Assembly (NCBI GenBank): GCA_002414205.1
Contig: DHYQ01000070.1
Span: 1-7,967, forward strand
Reading direction: 5' to 3'
Length of the DNA: 7,967 nt
From: Gallionellaceae bacterium UBA5126
GTDB taxonomy: Bacteria > Pseudomonadota > Gammaproteobacteria > Burkholderiales > Gallionellaceae
Part shown: positions 1-6,107 of the stretch, in pieces
How positions within the stretch are numbered: the first letter of the stretch is position 1
Layout: the number at the start of each line of letters is the position of its first letter
The notes under the pieces: generated by a model
The model's input: the letters and a program-made list of their open reading frames with translations, nothing else
Told to the model about the DNA's origin: nothing
Database searches by the model: none
Program-made: the position numbers and the translations under genes

Positions 1-300
1 CGCAATCTGTGTGGCGAAACCGACTTGCCGCAAGCGCTGGCGATTTTGTCCAGCGCCGACCGGGTGATTAGCAACGACTCCGGTCTGATGCACCTAGCCG
101 CCGCACTGGACAAGCCCATGCTGGCGATTTTCGGCTCCAGCAGCCCGCAATTCACCCCGCCGCTATCGGCCCGCGCCGTGGTGCTGCAACATCCGATTTC
201 ATGCAGCCCGTGCTTCAAGCGCGTCTGCCCGCTGGGCCATTTCGACTGCATGATGAAACTGACCCCCGACCAGGTGTGGCAGGAACTGCAACAACTGTAA
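1..300 (+). CDS. waaF: ADP-heptose:LPS heptosyltransferase II, C-terminal part (partial)
   Basis: This is the last 99 codons of a glycosyltransferase family 9 protein; the 5' end lies outside the window and the frame is open from base 1. WaaF transfers the second L-glycero-D-manno-heptose onto the LPS inner core at the cytoplasmic face of the inner membrane. The sequence shows the family's nucleotide-sugar binding segment [13 protein letters not shown], then [14 protein letters not shown] cysteine-containing segment [16 protein letters not shown] follows, typical of many non-enteric WaaF proteins. The end, TPDQVWQEL, matches the usual C-terminal helix. It ends in TAA 13 bases before mogA, so the two are probably co-transcribed. 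WaaC (heptosyltransferase I) is a relative, but the SNDSGLMH and SSSPxFTPPLS combination favours WaaF. The TTG at 25 is an internal Leu codon, not a start. Confidence 0.87.
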   Translation, partial: RNLCGETDLPQALAILSSADRVISNDSGLMHLAAALDKPMLAIFGSSSPQFTPPLSARAVVLQHPISCSPCFKRVCPLGHFDCMMKLTPDQVWQELQQL

Positions 301-313
301 TCCGAGGACTTTC

Positions 314-856
314 ATGAGCTACGCCAAAATCGGCATCGTCACCATTTCTGACCGCGCCAGCAAAGGCGAATATCAGGATTTGGGCGGCCCCGCCATCCGC
401 GAATGGTTCACCCAAGCCTTGACTAACCCTTGGCGGCCCGTGGCGCGGGTGATTCCCGACGAGCAAGCCGACATCGAAGCCACCTTGCGCGAACTGTGCG
501 ACGTGGAAGGCTGCTGCTTGGTCGTCACCACCGGCGGCACCGGCCCGGCGCTGCGCGATGTCACGCCGGAAGCCACCGAAGCGGTGTGCCAGAAAATGCT
601 GCCCGGTTTTGGCGAATTGATGCGCACCGCCTCGCTGAAATTCGTCCCCACCGCGATTTTGTCGCGCCAAACCGCTGGCGTGCGCGGCAACAGCCTGATC
701 GTCAACCTGCCCGGCAAACCCTCCGCCATCGACGACTGCCTGAAGGCGGTGTTCCCCGCCATCCCCTACTGCATCGACCTGATCGAAGGCAACTACCTGG
801 AAGCCAACGCCGAATTCTGCAAAGTGTTTCGCCCAGCGCACGCCAAAAAAGCCTGA
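314..856 (+). CDS. mogA: Molybdopterin adenylyltransferase
   Basis: This 180-residue protein of the MoaB/Mog family should adenylylate molybdopterin with ATP in the cytoplasm, preparing it for molybdate insertion by MoeA during molybdenum-cofactor synthesis. Visible signatures are the N-terminal IGIVTISDRASKGEYQD (residues 6-22), the nucleotide/pterin loop TTGGTGPALRDVTPEAT (72-88) with the expected Asp82, PGFGELMR (97-104) and NSLIVNLPGKP (126-136). Length and motif order fit a stand-alone MogA rather than a MoeA or CinA fusion. The ATG at 314 is preceded by GAGG at 304-307 with a 6-base spacer. The gene follows waaF closely and runs convergently toward ihfA. No other molybdenum-cofactor gene is in view. 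MoaB is the nearest alternative; the length, the residues 20-22 YQD and the C-terminal extension favour Mog. Confidence 0.93.
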   Translation: MSYAKIGIVTISDRASKGEYQDLGGPAIREWFTQALTNPWRPVARVIPDEQADIEATLRELCDVEGCCLVVTTGGTGPALRDVTPEATEAVCQKMLPGFGELMRTASLKFVPTAILSRQTAGVRGNSLIVNLPGKPSAIDDCLKAVFPAIPYCIDLIEGNYLEANAEFCKVFRPAHAKKA

Positions 857-898
857 CTTGCCGCCACCGCTCAGACCCGTTCGACGAGCTGAGCCAAA

Positions 899-931
899 AA
901 AAGCCGCTGACCTGAACGGTGAGCGGCTTTT
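899..931. terminator. Bidirectional intrinsic terminator between mogA and ihfA
   Basis: Arms AAAAGCCGCTGACC (899-912) and GGTGAGCGGCTTTT (918-931) pair with one mismatch (909/921) around a 5-base loop. Reading leftward, the stem is followed by a run of seven T (complement of A896-902), so it is a strong terminator for the operon ending with ihfA, whose stop is 16 bases before it. Reading rightward, it ends in four T and can also stop mogA transcripts. The 91-base spacer holds no gene. Confidence 0.8.
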
Positions 932-947
932 GTTCTGGCGCGGCAGC

Positions 948-1262
948 TTATTTTTGTGTCGCTGGGGCGTAATGGTCTTCCACCAGACTCTTCAACTTTT
1001 GGCTGGGGTGGAATGTCACCACGCGGCGGGCGGTGATGGGGATTTCTTCGCCGGTTTTGGGGTTGCGACCGGGGCGTTGCGGTTTGTCGCGCAGCTCGAA
1101 GTTGCCGAAGCCGGACAGTTTGACGCTCTGTCCTTCTTCCAGTTGGGCGCGGATTTCCTCGAAGAAACTTTCCACGATCAACTTGGCATCGCGTTTGTTG
1201 ATGCCGACTTTTTCAAACAACATGTCGGCGAGTTCCGCCTTGGTCAGGGTGCTGGCTATCAT
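948..1262 (-). CDS. ihfA: Integration host factor alpha subunit
   Basis: This 104-residue HU/IHF-family protein should pair with IHF beta (IhfB, not in the window) to bind and sharply bend specific DNA sites in the nucleoid. That bending serves recombination, replication initiation and transcription. The N-terminal dimerisation helices begin [22 protein letters not shown]. The signature [21 protein letters not shown] (around 51-71) contains the beta-arm with the intercalating proline, and [14 protein letters not shown] follows. The conserved [12 protein letters not shown] marks it as IHF-alpha rather than HU. The start ATG at 1260-1262 is chosen because GAGG lies 5 bases upstream and the family begins there; an ATG 24 codons further upstream lies inside pheT. 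The gene starts 7 bases after the pheT stop, the same order as in E. coli, and ends shortly before a terminator, so it is the last gene of the operon. Confidence 0.96.
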   Translation of the reverse strand: MIASTLTKAELADMLFEKVGINKRDAKLIVESFFEEIRAQLEEGQSVKLSGFGNFELRDKPQRPGRNPKTGEEIPITARRVVTFHPSQKLKSLVEDHYAPATQK

Positions 1263-1267
1263 GTTTT

Positions 1268-1271
1268 CCTC
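1268..1271 (-). promoter_or_regulatory. ihfA Shine-Dalgarno overlapping the pheT stop
   Basis: On the minus strand the sequence reads TGAGGAAAACATG. The TGA that stops pheT (1270-1272) overlaps the GAGG that serves the ihfA ATG (1260-1262), with a 5-base spacer. This arrangement suggests that ribosomes finishing pheT can restart on ihfA. It also fixes the ihfA start. Confidence 0.8.
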
Positions 1272-3639
1272 ACATACGCAGTTGCGCACCGTGCTGCTGC
1301 ATGGCTTGCACCAGCAGCGCGATACTGGGTTCAATTTCGGAGTCAGTCAGCGTTTTTTGCGCATCCTGCAACCAGACGCGGAAGGCCAGGCTCTTTTGGC
1401 CGGGTTCCACACCTTTACCACGATACAGGTCGAACAGGCTAACGGCTTGCACAAACGGCGCGTTGGCGGCGTGCATGGCGTCCAGCAGGGTTTGCACGTT
1501 GACGCTATCGGCCACCAGCACCGCCAAATCACGCCGCACCGCCAAAGTCTTGGCGATGTCGCGCATTTGCGGCACGCGGCGTTGCAGGGCCACGTCCAAA
1601 TCCAGCTCGAACCACACCGCCGCTTGTGGCAAATCATATTGCTGCTGCCAGTGCGGGTGCAGTTCGCCCAGAATGCCGACCAATTGGTCGTTGCAGAAAA
1701 TCTGCGCGCAGCGACCGGGGTGCAAGGCGGGATCCTGGGCGGCAACAAAGCGCACGGATTGCCCGGCCAGCAAGGCTTCCACGTCACCCTTCAGGTCGTA
1801 GAAATCCACATTGCGGGCGGCGCTGCCCCATTGCTCCGGCTGGGCCGGGCCGTAGGCAATCGCCGACAGGCGTTGGCTTTGCGCGTAGCCGTTATCGGCG
1901 TGGGCAAAACACGCGCCAACTTCAAACAGCCGCACGCGGGTTTGCTTGCGGTTCAGGTTGTAGCGCAACGCGCCGACCAACCCGCTCACCAGGCTGCTGC
2001 GCATCACCGCCATATTGCTGGCGATGGGGTTTTGCAGCACGACGGGAACACAGTTGCCACACAAATCCTGCTCGCTTTGCGCTTCCACAAAGGCGTAGCT
2101 GACGATTTCCTGATAATCGCGGTTGACCAGCAGTTGCTGCACGGCGGCCAAGGTGCGGCGATTTTCCGGCAGCGGCAGCATGTTCAGCGCGGCTTGCGGC
2201 GGCACGGCGGGAATGTGCTCGTAGCCATACACCCGCGCCAGTTCTTCAATCAAATCGGCTTCGATTTCCAGATCGAAGCGGAAGCTGGGCGGCTGCACAG
2301 TGAACACGGTTTCGCCGTTGCCCGGCTCGGTGGTGAAACCAAGTTGCAGGCGTTGGAACAATTCGGCGATTTGCGCCGGACTGAGGCTGATGCCCAACAC
2401 GCGCTGCATCCGCGAGGGACGCAGGCGAATCGGCGCACGGGTCGGCAAGGTGCCTTGCACTTGTGTCACCGGACCGGGCTGGCCGCCGCAGATTTGCAAC
2501 AGCAATTGCGTGGCGCGTTCCAGTGCTTGCGCGGTGGCGGCGTAATCCACCCCGCGCTCGAAGCGGAAGGAGGAATCGGTCGCCAGCCCAAAGCGCCGCG
2601 CTTGTCCGGCCATGGCGTCGGGATGGAAGAAGGCGCATTCCAGGAACACGTCCTGCGTGCTGGTTTCCACGCCACTGCCCTGCCCGCCCATAATCCCGGC
2701 CAGCGCCAGCACGCGGGCGTCGTCGGCAATCACCAGCGCCGACTCGTCCAAGGTGACGACCTGCTCATTCAGCAAGGTCAGGCTTTCCCCGGCACGGGCG
2801 CGGCGCACGGCAATGCCGCCGGACAATTGCGCCAAGTCGAAGGCGTGCATGGGTTGCCCCATTTCCCACATCACGTAGTTGGTAATATCGACCACGGCGT
2901 TGATGCTGCGCAGGCCGCTGCGTTCCAGACGGCGCACCATCCAGTCCGGCGTGGCCACGGCGGCATTCACCCCGCGCACCACCCGGCCACAGTACAGCGG
3001 GCAGGCAGCGGCATCCGCCACGGTGACAGCGCGAGTGTCGGCGCAGGTCGCGGCGTGTTGCGGAATCTCCAGCGCAGTCAGCGGCGCGCCAGTCAGCGCA
3101 GCCACGTCACGGGCAATGCCCACCATCCCGGCGCAGTCGCTGCGATTGGGGGTCAGCTTGAGGGTAAACAATTGGTCGTCCAGCTCCAGATACTGGCGCA
3201 TGTCCATGCCGACCGGGGCGTTGGCGGGCAAAATCCACAACCCTTGGCTGTCTTCGGCCAGGCCCAGCTCCTTGTCAGAGCACAACATGCCGAAGGATTC
3301 AATCCCGCGCACCTTGGCCTGTTTGATCTTGAAGTCGCCCGGCAACACCGCGCCGATGCGGGCGCAGGGCACTTTCAGCCCGACGGCCACATTCGGCGCG
3401 CCGCAAACGATGGTCAGCGGCTGGGCTTCGCCCACATTGACCTGGCACACATTCAGCCGGTCGGCGTTGGGATGCTTGACCACTTCCAGCACTTCCGCCA
3501 CCACCACGGCGTTGAAGGCCGGGGCCACGGCAGTCTGCTCTTCCACTTCCAGCCCGGCCATGGTCAGCAGATGCCCCAGTTCCGCGCTGTTCAAACCGGG
3601 ATTAACCCAGGTGCGCAGCCAGTTTTCAGAAAATTTCAT
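1270..3639 (-). CDS. pheT: Phenylalanine--tRNA ligase beta subunit
   Basis: This is the 789-residue beta subunit (E. coli about 795) of the cytoplasmic alpha2-beta2 enzyme that charges tRNA-Phe; it binds tRNA and edits Tyr-tRNA-Phe. The order is complete. An N-terminal segment is followed by an EMAPII-like tRNA-binding domain (about 40-148, with [15 protein letters not shown]). The B3/B4 editing domain comes next (about 210-375, with [22 protein letters not shown] and FRFERGVD), then B5 (about 400-477, ending [16 protein letters not shown]). A catalytic-like domain and the C-terminal anticodon-binding FDX-ACB domain (about 696-788, with [18 protein letters not shown]) complete it. The FPxxxRD motif that usually opens FDX-ACB reads TLAVRRD here, and Ser356 follows Thr354 in the editing site where I recall Ala in E. 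coli. The ATG has GGAG 5 bases upstream. The gene starts 11 bases after pheS and almost abuts ihfA. Confidence 0.98.
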   Translation of the reverse strand: MKFSENWLRTWVNPGLNSAELGHLLTMAGLEVEEQTAVAPAFNAVVVAEVLEVVKHPNADRLNVCQVNVGEAQPLTIVCGAPNVAVGLKVPCARIGAVLPGDFKIKQAKVRGIESFGMLCSDKELGLAEDSQGLWILPANAPVGMDMRQYLELDDQLFTLKLTPNRSDCAGMVGIARDVAALTGAPLTALEIPQHAATCADTRAVTVADAAACPLYCGRVVRGVNAAVATPDWMVRRLERSGLRSINAVVDITNYVMWEMGQPMHAFDLAQLSGGIAVRRARAGESLTLLNEQVVTLDESALVIADDARVLALAGIMGGQGSGVETSTQDVFLECAFFHPDAMAGQARRFGLATDSSFRFERGVDYAATAQALERATQLLLQICGGQPGPVTQVQGTLPTRAPIRLRPSRMQRVLGISLSPAQIAELFQRLQLGFTTEPGNGETVFTVQPPSFRFDLEIEADLIEELARVYGYEHIPAVPPQAALNMLPLPENRRTLAAVQQLLVNRDYQEIVSYAFVEAQSEQDLCGNCVPVVLQNPIASNMAVMRSSLVSGLVGALRYNLNRKQTRVRLFEVGACFAHADNGYAQSQRLSAIAYGPAQPEQWGSAARNVDFYDLKGDVEALLAGQSVRFVAAQDPALHPGRCAQIFCNDQLVGILGELHPHWQQQYDLPQAAVWFELDLDVALQRRVPQMRDIAKTLAVRRDLAVLVADSVNVQTLLDAMHAANAPFVQAVSLFDLYRGKGVEPGQKSLAFRVWLQDAQKTLTDSEIEPSIALLVQAMQQHGAQLRM

Positions 3640-3650
3640 GGGTGCTCCGC

Positions 3651-4643
<993 letters not shown>

Positions 4644-4672
4644 TCACCGCTGCTGGCGGGAGCCGCTTGATG

Positions 4673-4693
4673 GGAAACGGTGATACCGTTTCC
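4673..4693. repeat. Perfect 9-bp inverted repeat upstream of pheS
   Basis: GGAAACGGT (4673-4681) and ACCGTTTCC (4685-4693) are perfect reverse complements with a 3-base loop. The right arm also begins the 10-bp palindrome TTTCCGGAAA (4689-4698). Its outer sequence, GGAAAC, matches that of the neighbouring palindrome at 4705-4724. Confidence 0.75.
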
Positions 4694-4704
4694 GGAAATT
4701 CGTG

Positions 4705-4724
4705 GAAACCGCCGTAGCGGTTTC
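4705..4724. repeat. Perfect 8-bp inverted repeat with UNCG-type loop
   Basis: GAAACCGC (4705-4712) and GCGGTTTC (4717-4724) pair perfectly. In the minus-strand transcript the loop is UACG, one of the unusually stable UNCG tetraloops. It lies between the terminator-like hairpin and the second palindrome in the pheS leader. Confidence 0.75.
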
Positions 4725-4729
4725 GCCAT

Positions 4730-4759
4730 GATAAAAGGAGGCTAGTGCCTCCTCTTATC
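4730..4759 (-). terminator. Terminator or attenuator hairpin between rplT and pheS
   Basis: In the minus-strand transcript, arm GAUAAGAGGAGGC pairs with GCCUCCUUUUAUC around an ACUA loop, giving 13 bp with one G-U wobble. The GC-rich inner part AGGAGGC/GCCUCCU is followed by UUUAU, the form of a moderately strong intrinsic terminator. The single imperfect position is a G-U pair on the minus transcript but an A-C clash on the plus strand, which fits a role in minus-strand RNA. It would partially terminate rplT transcripts before pheS, as the attenuator does in E. coli. Confidence 0.65.
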
Positions 4760-4793
4760 GCTTGCCGCCGAAAAAGCTGGCGGACTTTAAGGC

Positions 4794-5153
4794 TTACAGG
4801 CCGAGGCTGGCTTTGGCTTGACCCACGAACTGGGCAAACGCAGCCTTGTCGAACACGGCGATGTCGGACAATACCTTGCGATCCACTTCCACGTTCGCCT
4901 TCTTCAGACCATTCATCAGCACGCTGTAGGTCATGCCCAGTTCACGTGCGGCAGCGTTGATACGCGCAATCCACAAAGTGCGGAATTGGCGTTTCTTCTG
5001 ACGACGATCACGGTAGGCGTATTGACCAGCCTTCATCACCGCCTGTTTGGCGATGCGATAGACGTTCTTGCGGCGACCACGATAACCCTTGGCACGGGCT
5101 AACAGTTTTTTGTGCGTTGCACGGGCGACGACCCCACGTTTAACTCTTGGCAT
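4794..5153 (-). CDS. rplT: 50S ribosomal protein L20
   Basis: This 119-residue basic protein (E. coli 118) binds 23S rRNA early in large-subunit assembly. In E. coli it also represses translation of rpmI-rplT by binding mRNA. The N-terminal rRNA-binding extension [19 protein letters not shown] is followed by [31 protein letters not shown]. The globular part then reads [43 protein letters not shown], all canonical. ATG at 5151-5153 is preceded by AAGGAG with a 6-base spacer. The gene starts 10 bases after the rpmI stop codon and is followed by the hairpin-rich spacer before pheS. Confidence 0.98.
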   Translation of the reverse strand: MPRVKRGVVARATHKKLLARAKGYRGRRKNVYRIAKQAVMKAGQYAYRDRRQKKRQFRTLWIARINAAARELGMTYSVLMNGLKKANVEVDRKVLSDIAVFDKAAFAQFVGQAKASLGL

Positions 5154-5159
5154 TTTTCA

Positions 5160-5165
5160 CTCCTT
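5160..5165 (-). promoter_or_regulatory. rplT Shine-Dalgarno overlapping the rpmI stop
   Basis: The minus strand reads TAAGGAGTGAAAAATG. The rpmI stop TAA (5164-5166) shares two bases with the AAGGAG of rplT, so ribosomes terminating on rpmI sit on the rplT initiation site. This supports translational coupling of L35 and L20, as is known in E. coli. Confidence 0.85.
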
Positions 5166-5361
5166 ATGCGTAAGGCATCATGGCGCGAACCGATGCTGCG
5201 TTTGTTGCGTGGACTTCAGCGGTACCGCGTAGCTGACGTTTGTTCTTGGTGGTCTTCTTGGTCAAAATGTGACGCTTGAAGGCTTGCGAACGCTTGATGC
5301 TGCCGCCAGCACGCACGACGAAACGTTTCTTCGCGCTGCTCTTGGTTTTCATCTTAGGCAT
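5164..5361 (-). CDS. rpmI: 50S ribosomal protein L35
   Basis: This 65-residue, very basic ribosomal protein has exactly the length of the E. coli one. [20 protein letters not shown] at the N-terminus and the conserved [23 protein letters not shown] are diagnostic of bacterial L35, which lies on the surface of the large subunit. The ATG has AAGGAG (5367-5372) 5 bases upstream. It is preceded by a 120-base spacer after infC that can fold extensively (see the leader entry). It is tightly linked to rplT, as almost always in bacteria. Confidence 0.98.
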   Translation of the reverse strand: MPKMKTKSSAKKRFVVRAGGSIKRSQAFKRHILTKKTTKNKRQLRGTAEVHATNAASVRAMMPYA

Positions 5362-5481
5362 GACAACTCCTTGAAGTTATGGTGTGAGGTGGCTTCCGAC
5401 TGGAAGTACTTGTTAACCCCGGCACCACTTTTTGTTGGGGATATGTACTGCTTTTCCGGCCCTCCCCACGGGCCAAAAATC
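5362..5481 (-). promoter_or_regulatory. Structured rpmI leader, candidate L20 operator
   Basis: The 120-base infC-rpmI spacer can form, in transcript order, a hairpin GGCCC/GGGCC (5458-5474) with loop GUGGGGA. The loop segment UGGGGA is perfectly complementary to UCCCCA downstream (5436-5441), so a 6-bp pseudoknot is possible. The same CCCC can instead pair with GGGG (5417-5420) inside a longer stem closed by AGUAC (5445-5449) and GUACU (5405-5409). A third hairpin CUUCC/GGAAG (5393-5406) lies about 20 bases before the rpmI ribosome-binding site. In E. coli, L20 binds a pseudoknot and a stem in this position to repress rpmI-rplT. The pairings are visible; L20 binding is inferred from position only. 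Confidence 0.45.
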
Positions 5482-6006
5482 TTATTTCTTCTTCGCTTTG
5501 GGGGCCAGCACCATCACCATCTGGCGGCCTTCCATCTTGGGAAACTGCTCAACCACAGCGACTTCTTCCAAGTCATTGCGCACACGCTCAATCAAGCGCA
5601 TACCGATTTCCTGATGGGCGATTTCCCGCCCGCGAAAACGCAGGGTGATTTTGGTTTTGTCGCCATCGGACAGGAACTTGATCAGATTGCGCAACTTGAT
5701 CTGGTAATCGCCTTCGTCGGTACCGGGACGGAATTTGATTTCCTTCACCTGCACCTGCTTTTGCTTCAGCTTGGCTTCATGCTGCTTCTTGCTCTCGGCA
5801 TATTTGAACTTGCCCAGATCCATGATGCGGCATACGGGCGGCTCGGCCTGTGGCGAAATTTCCACCAGATCCAGCTCTGCCTCGTCGGCCATCCGCAACG
5901 CTTCCATGAGGGAAACAATCCCCAGCGGTTCCTTCTCTGCGCCAATCAACCGCACGCGCTGTGCGGTAATCTGTTCGTTGACGCGTTGTGTCTTATCCTG
6001 TGCTAT
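5482..6006 (-). CDS. infC: Translation initiation factor IF-3 (AUA start)
   Basis: This 174-residue protein binds the 30S subunit, blocks premature 50S joining and checks the start codon and initiator tRNA. Domain order is an N-terminal domain (to about 75), a lysine-rich helical linker ([20 protein letters not shown]) and a C-terminal domain with [36 protein letters not shown] and [12 protein letters not shown]. No ATG lies in frame near the start. An internal GTG at 5953-5955 would cut off 17 conserved residues. The frame continues upstream to a TAG at 6019-6021; the ATA at 6004-6006 has GGAG 7 bases upstream and yields (M)[15 protein letters not shown], matching betaproteobacterial IF-3. 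Non-canonical starts (AUU in E. coli) are a known autoregulatory trait of infC. The widely conserved MDYGKF motif reads MDLGKF here (Leu64). An ATT at 5968-5970 is a weaker start alternative. Confidence 0.95.
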   Translation of the reverse strand: MAQDKTQRVNEQITAQRVRLIGAEKEPLGIVSLMEALRMADEAELDLVEISPQAEPPVCRIMDLGKFKYAESKKQHEAKLKQKQVQVKEIKFRPGTDEGDYQIKLRNLIKFLSDGDKTKITLRFRGREIAHQEIGMRLIERVRNDLEEVAVVEQFPKMEGRQMVMVLAPKAKKK

Positions 6007-6107
6007 CGCCGTTCTCCACTAAAATTGGTCGAGCGCCCCACATGCCCAATGCACGATTTACGGGGCCAACCTTTGTTTTTAACTACGTTTTTCCCTGATA
6101 CACAATA
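6007..6107 (-). other. thrS-infC spacer
   Basis: This 101-base non-coding spacer begins A/T-rich after the thrS stop and then holds a possible stem, CCCC (6036-6039) with GGGG (6062-6065). The stem can be extended by TTGG (6025-6028) with CCAA (6066-6069) across a bulge, ending just before the infC ribosome-binding site. No convincing promoter or U-tract terminator is seen, so read-through from thrS into infC is expected. Confidence 0.35.
6014..6017 (-). promoter_or_regulatory. infC Shine-Dalgarno that fixes the AUA start
   Basis: The minus strand reads TGGAGAACGGCGATAGCA. GGAG ends 7 bases before ATA (6004-6006), a normal spacing. The GTG at 5953-5955 and the ATT at 5968-5970 have no comparable purine-rich sequence at the right distance (upstream bases are AACGCGTGAACGAACAG and similar). 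Confidence 0.7.

Noticed and set aside
215..841. Minus-strand 208-codon frame opposite waaF and mogA
   Set aside because: It is antisense to two well-identified genes and its Gly/Ala/Arg/His-rich product matches nothing recognisable.
1263..1334. Upstream ATG extending ihfA by 24 residues
   Set aside because: The extension overlaps the end of pheT, has no family similarity, and the ATG at 1260-1262 has a well-placed GAGG.
858..1442. Plus-strand 194-codon frame starting after mogA
   Set aside because: It runs through the terminator and then opposite ihfA and pheT; the product has no recognisable domain.
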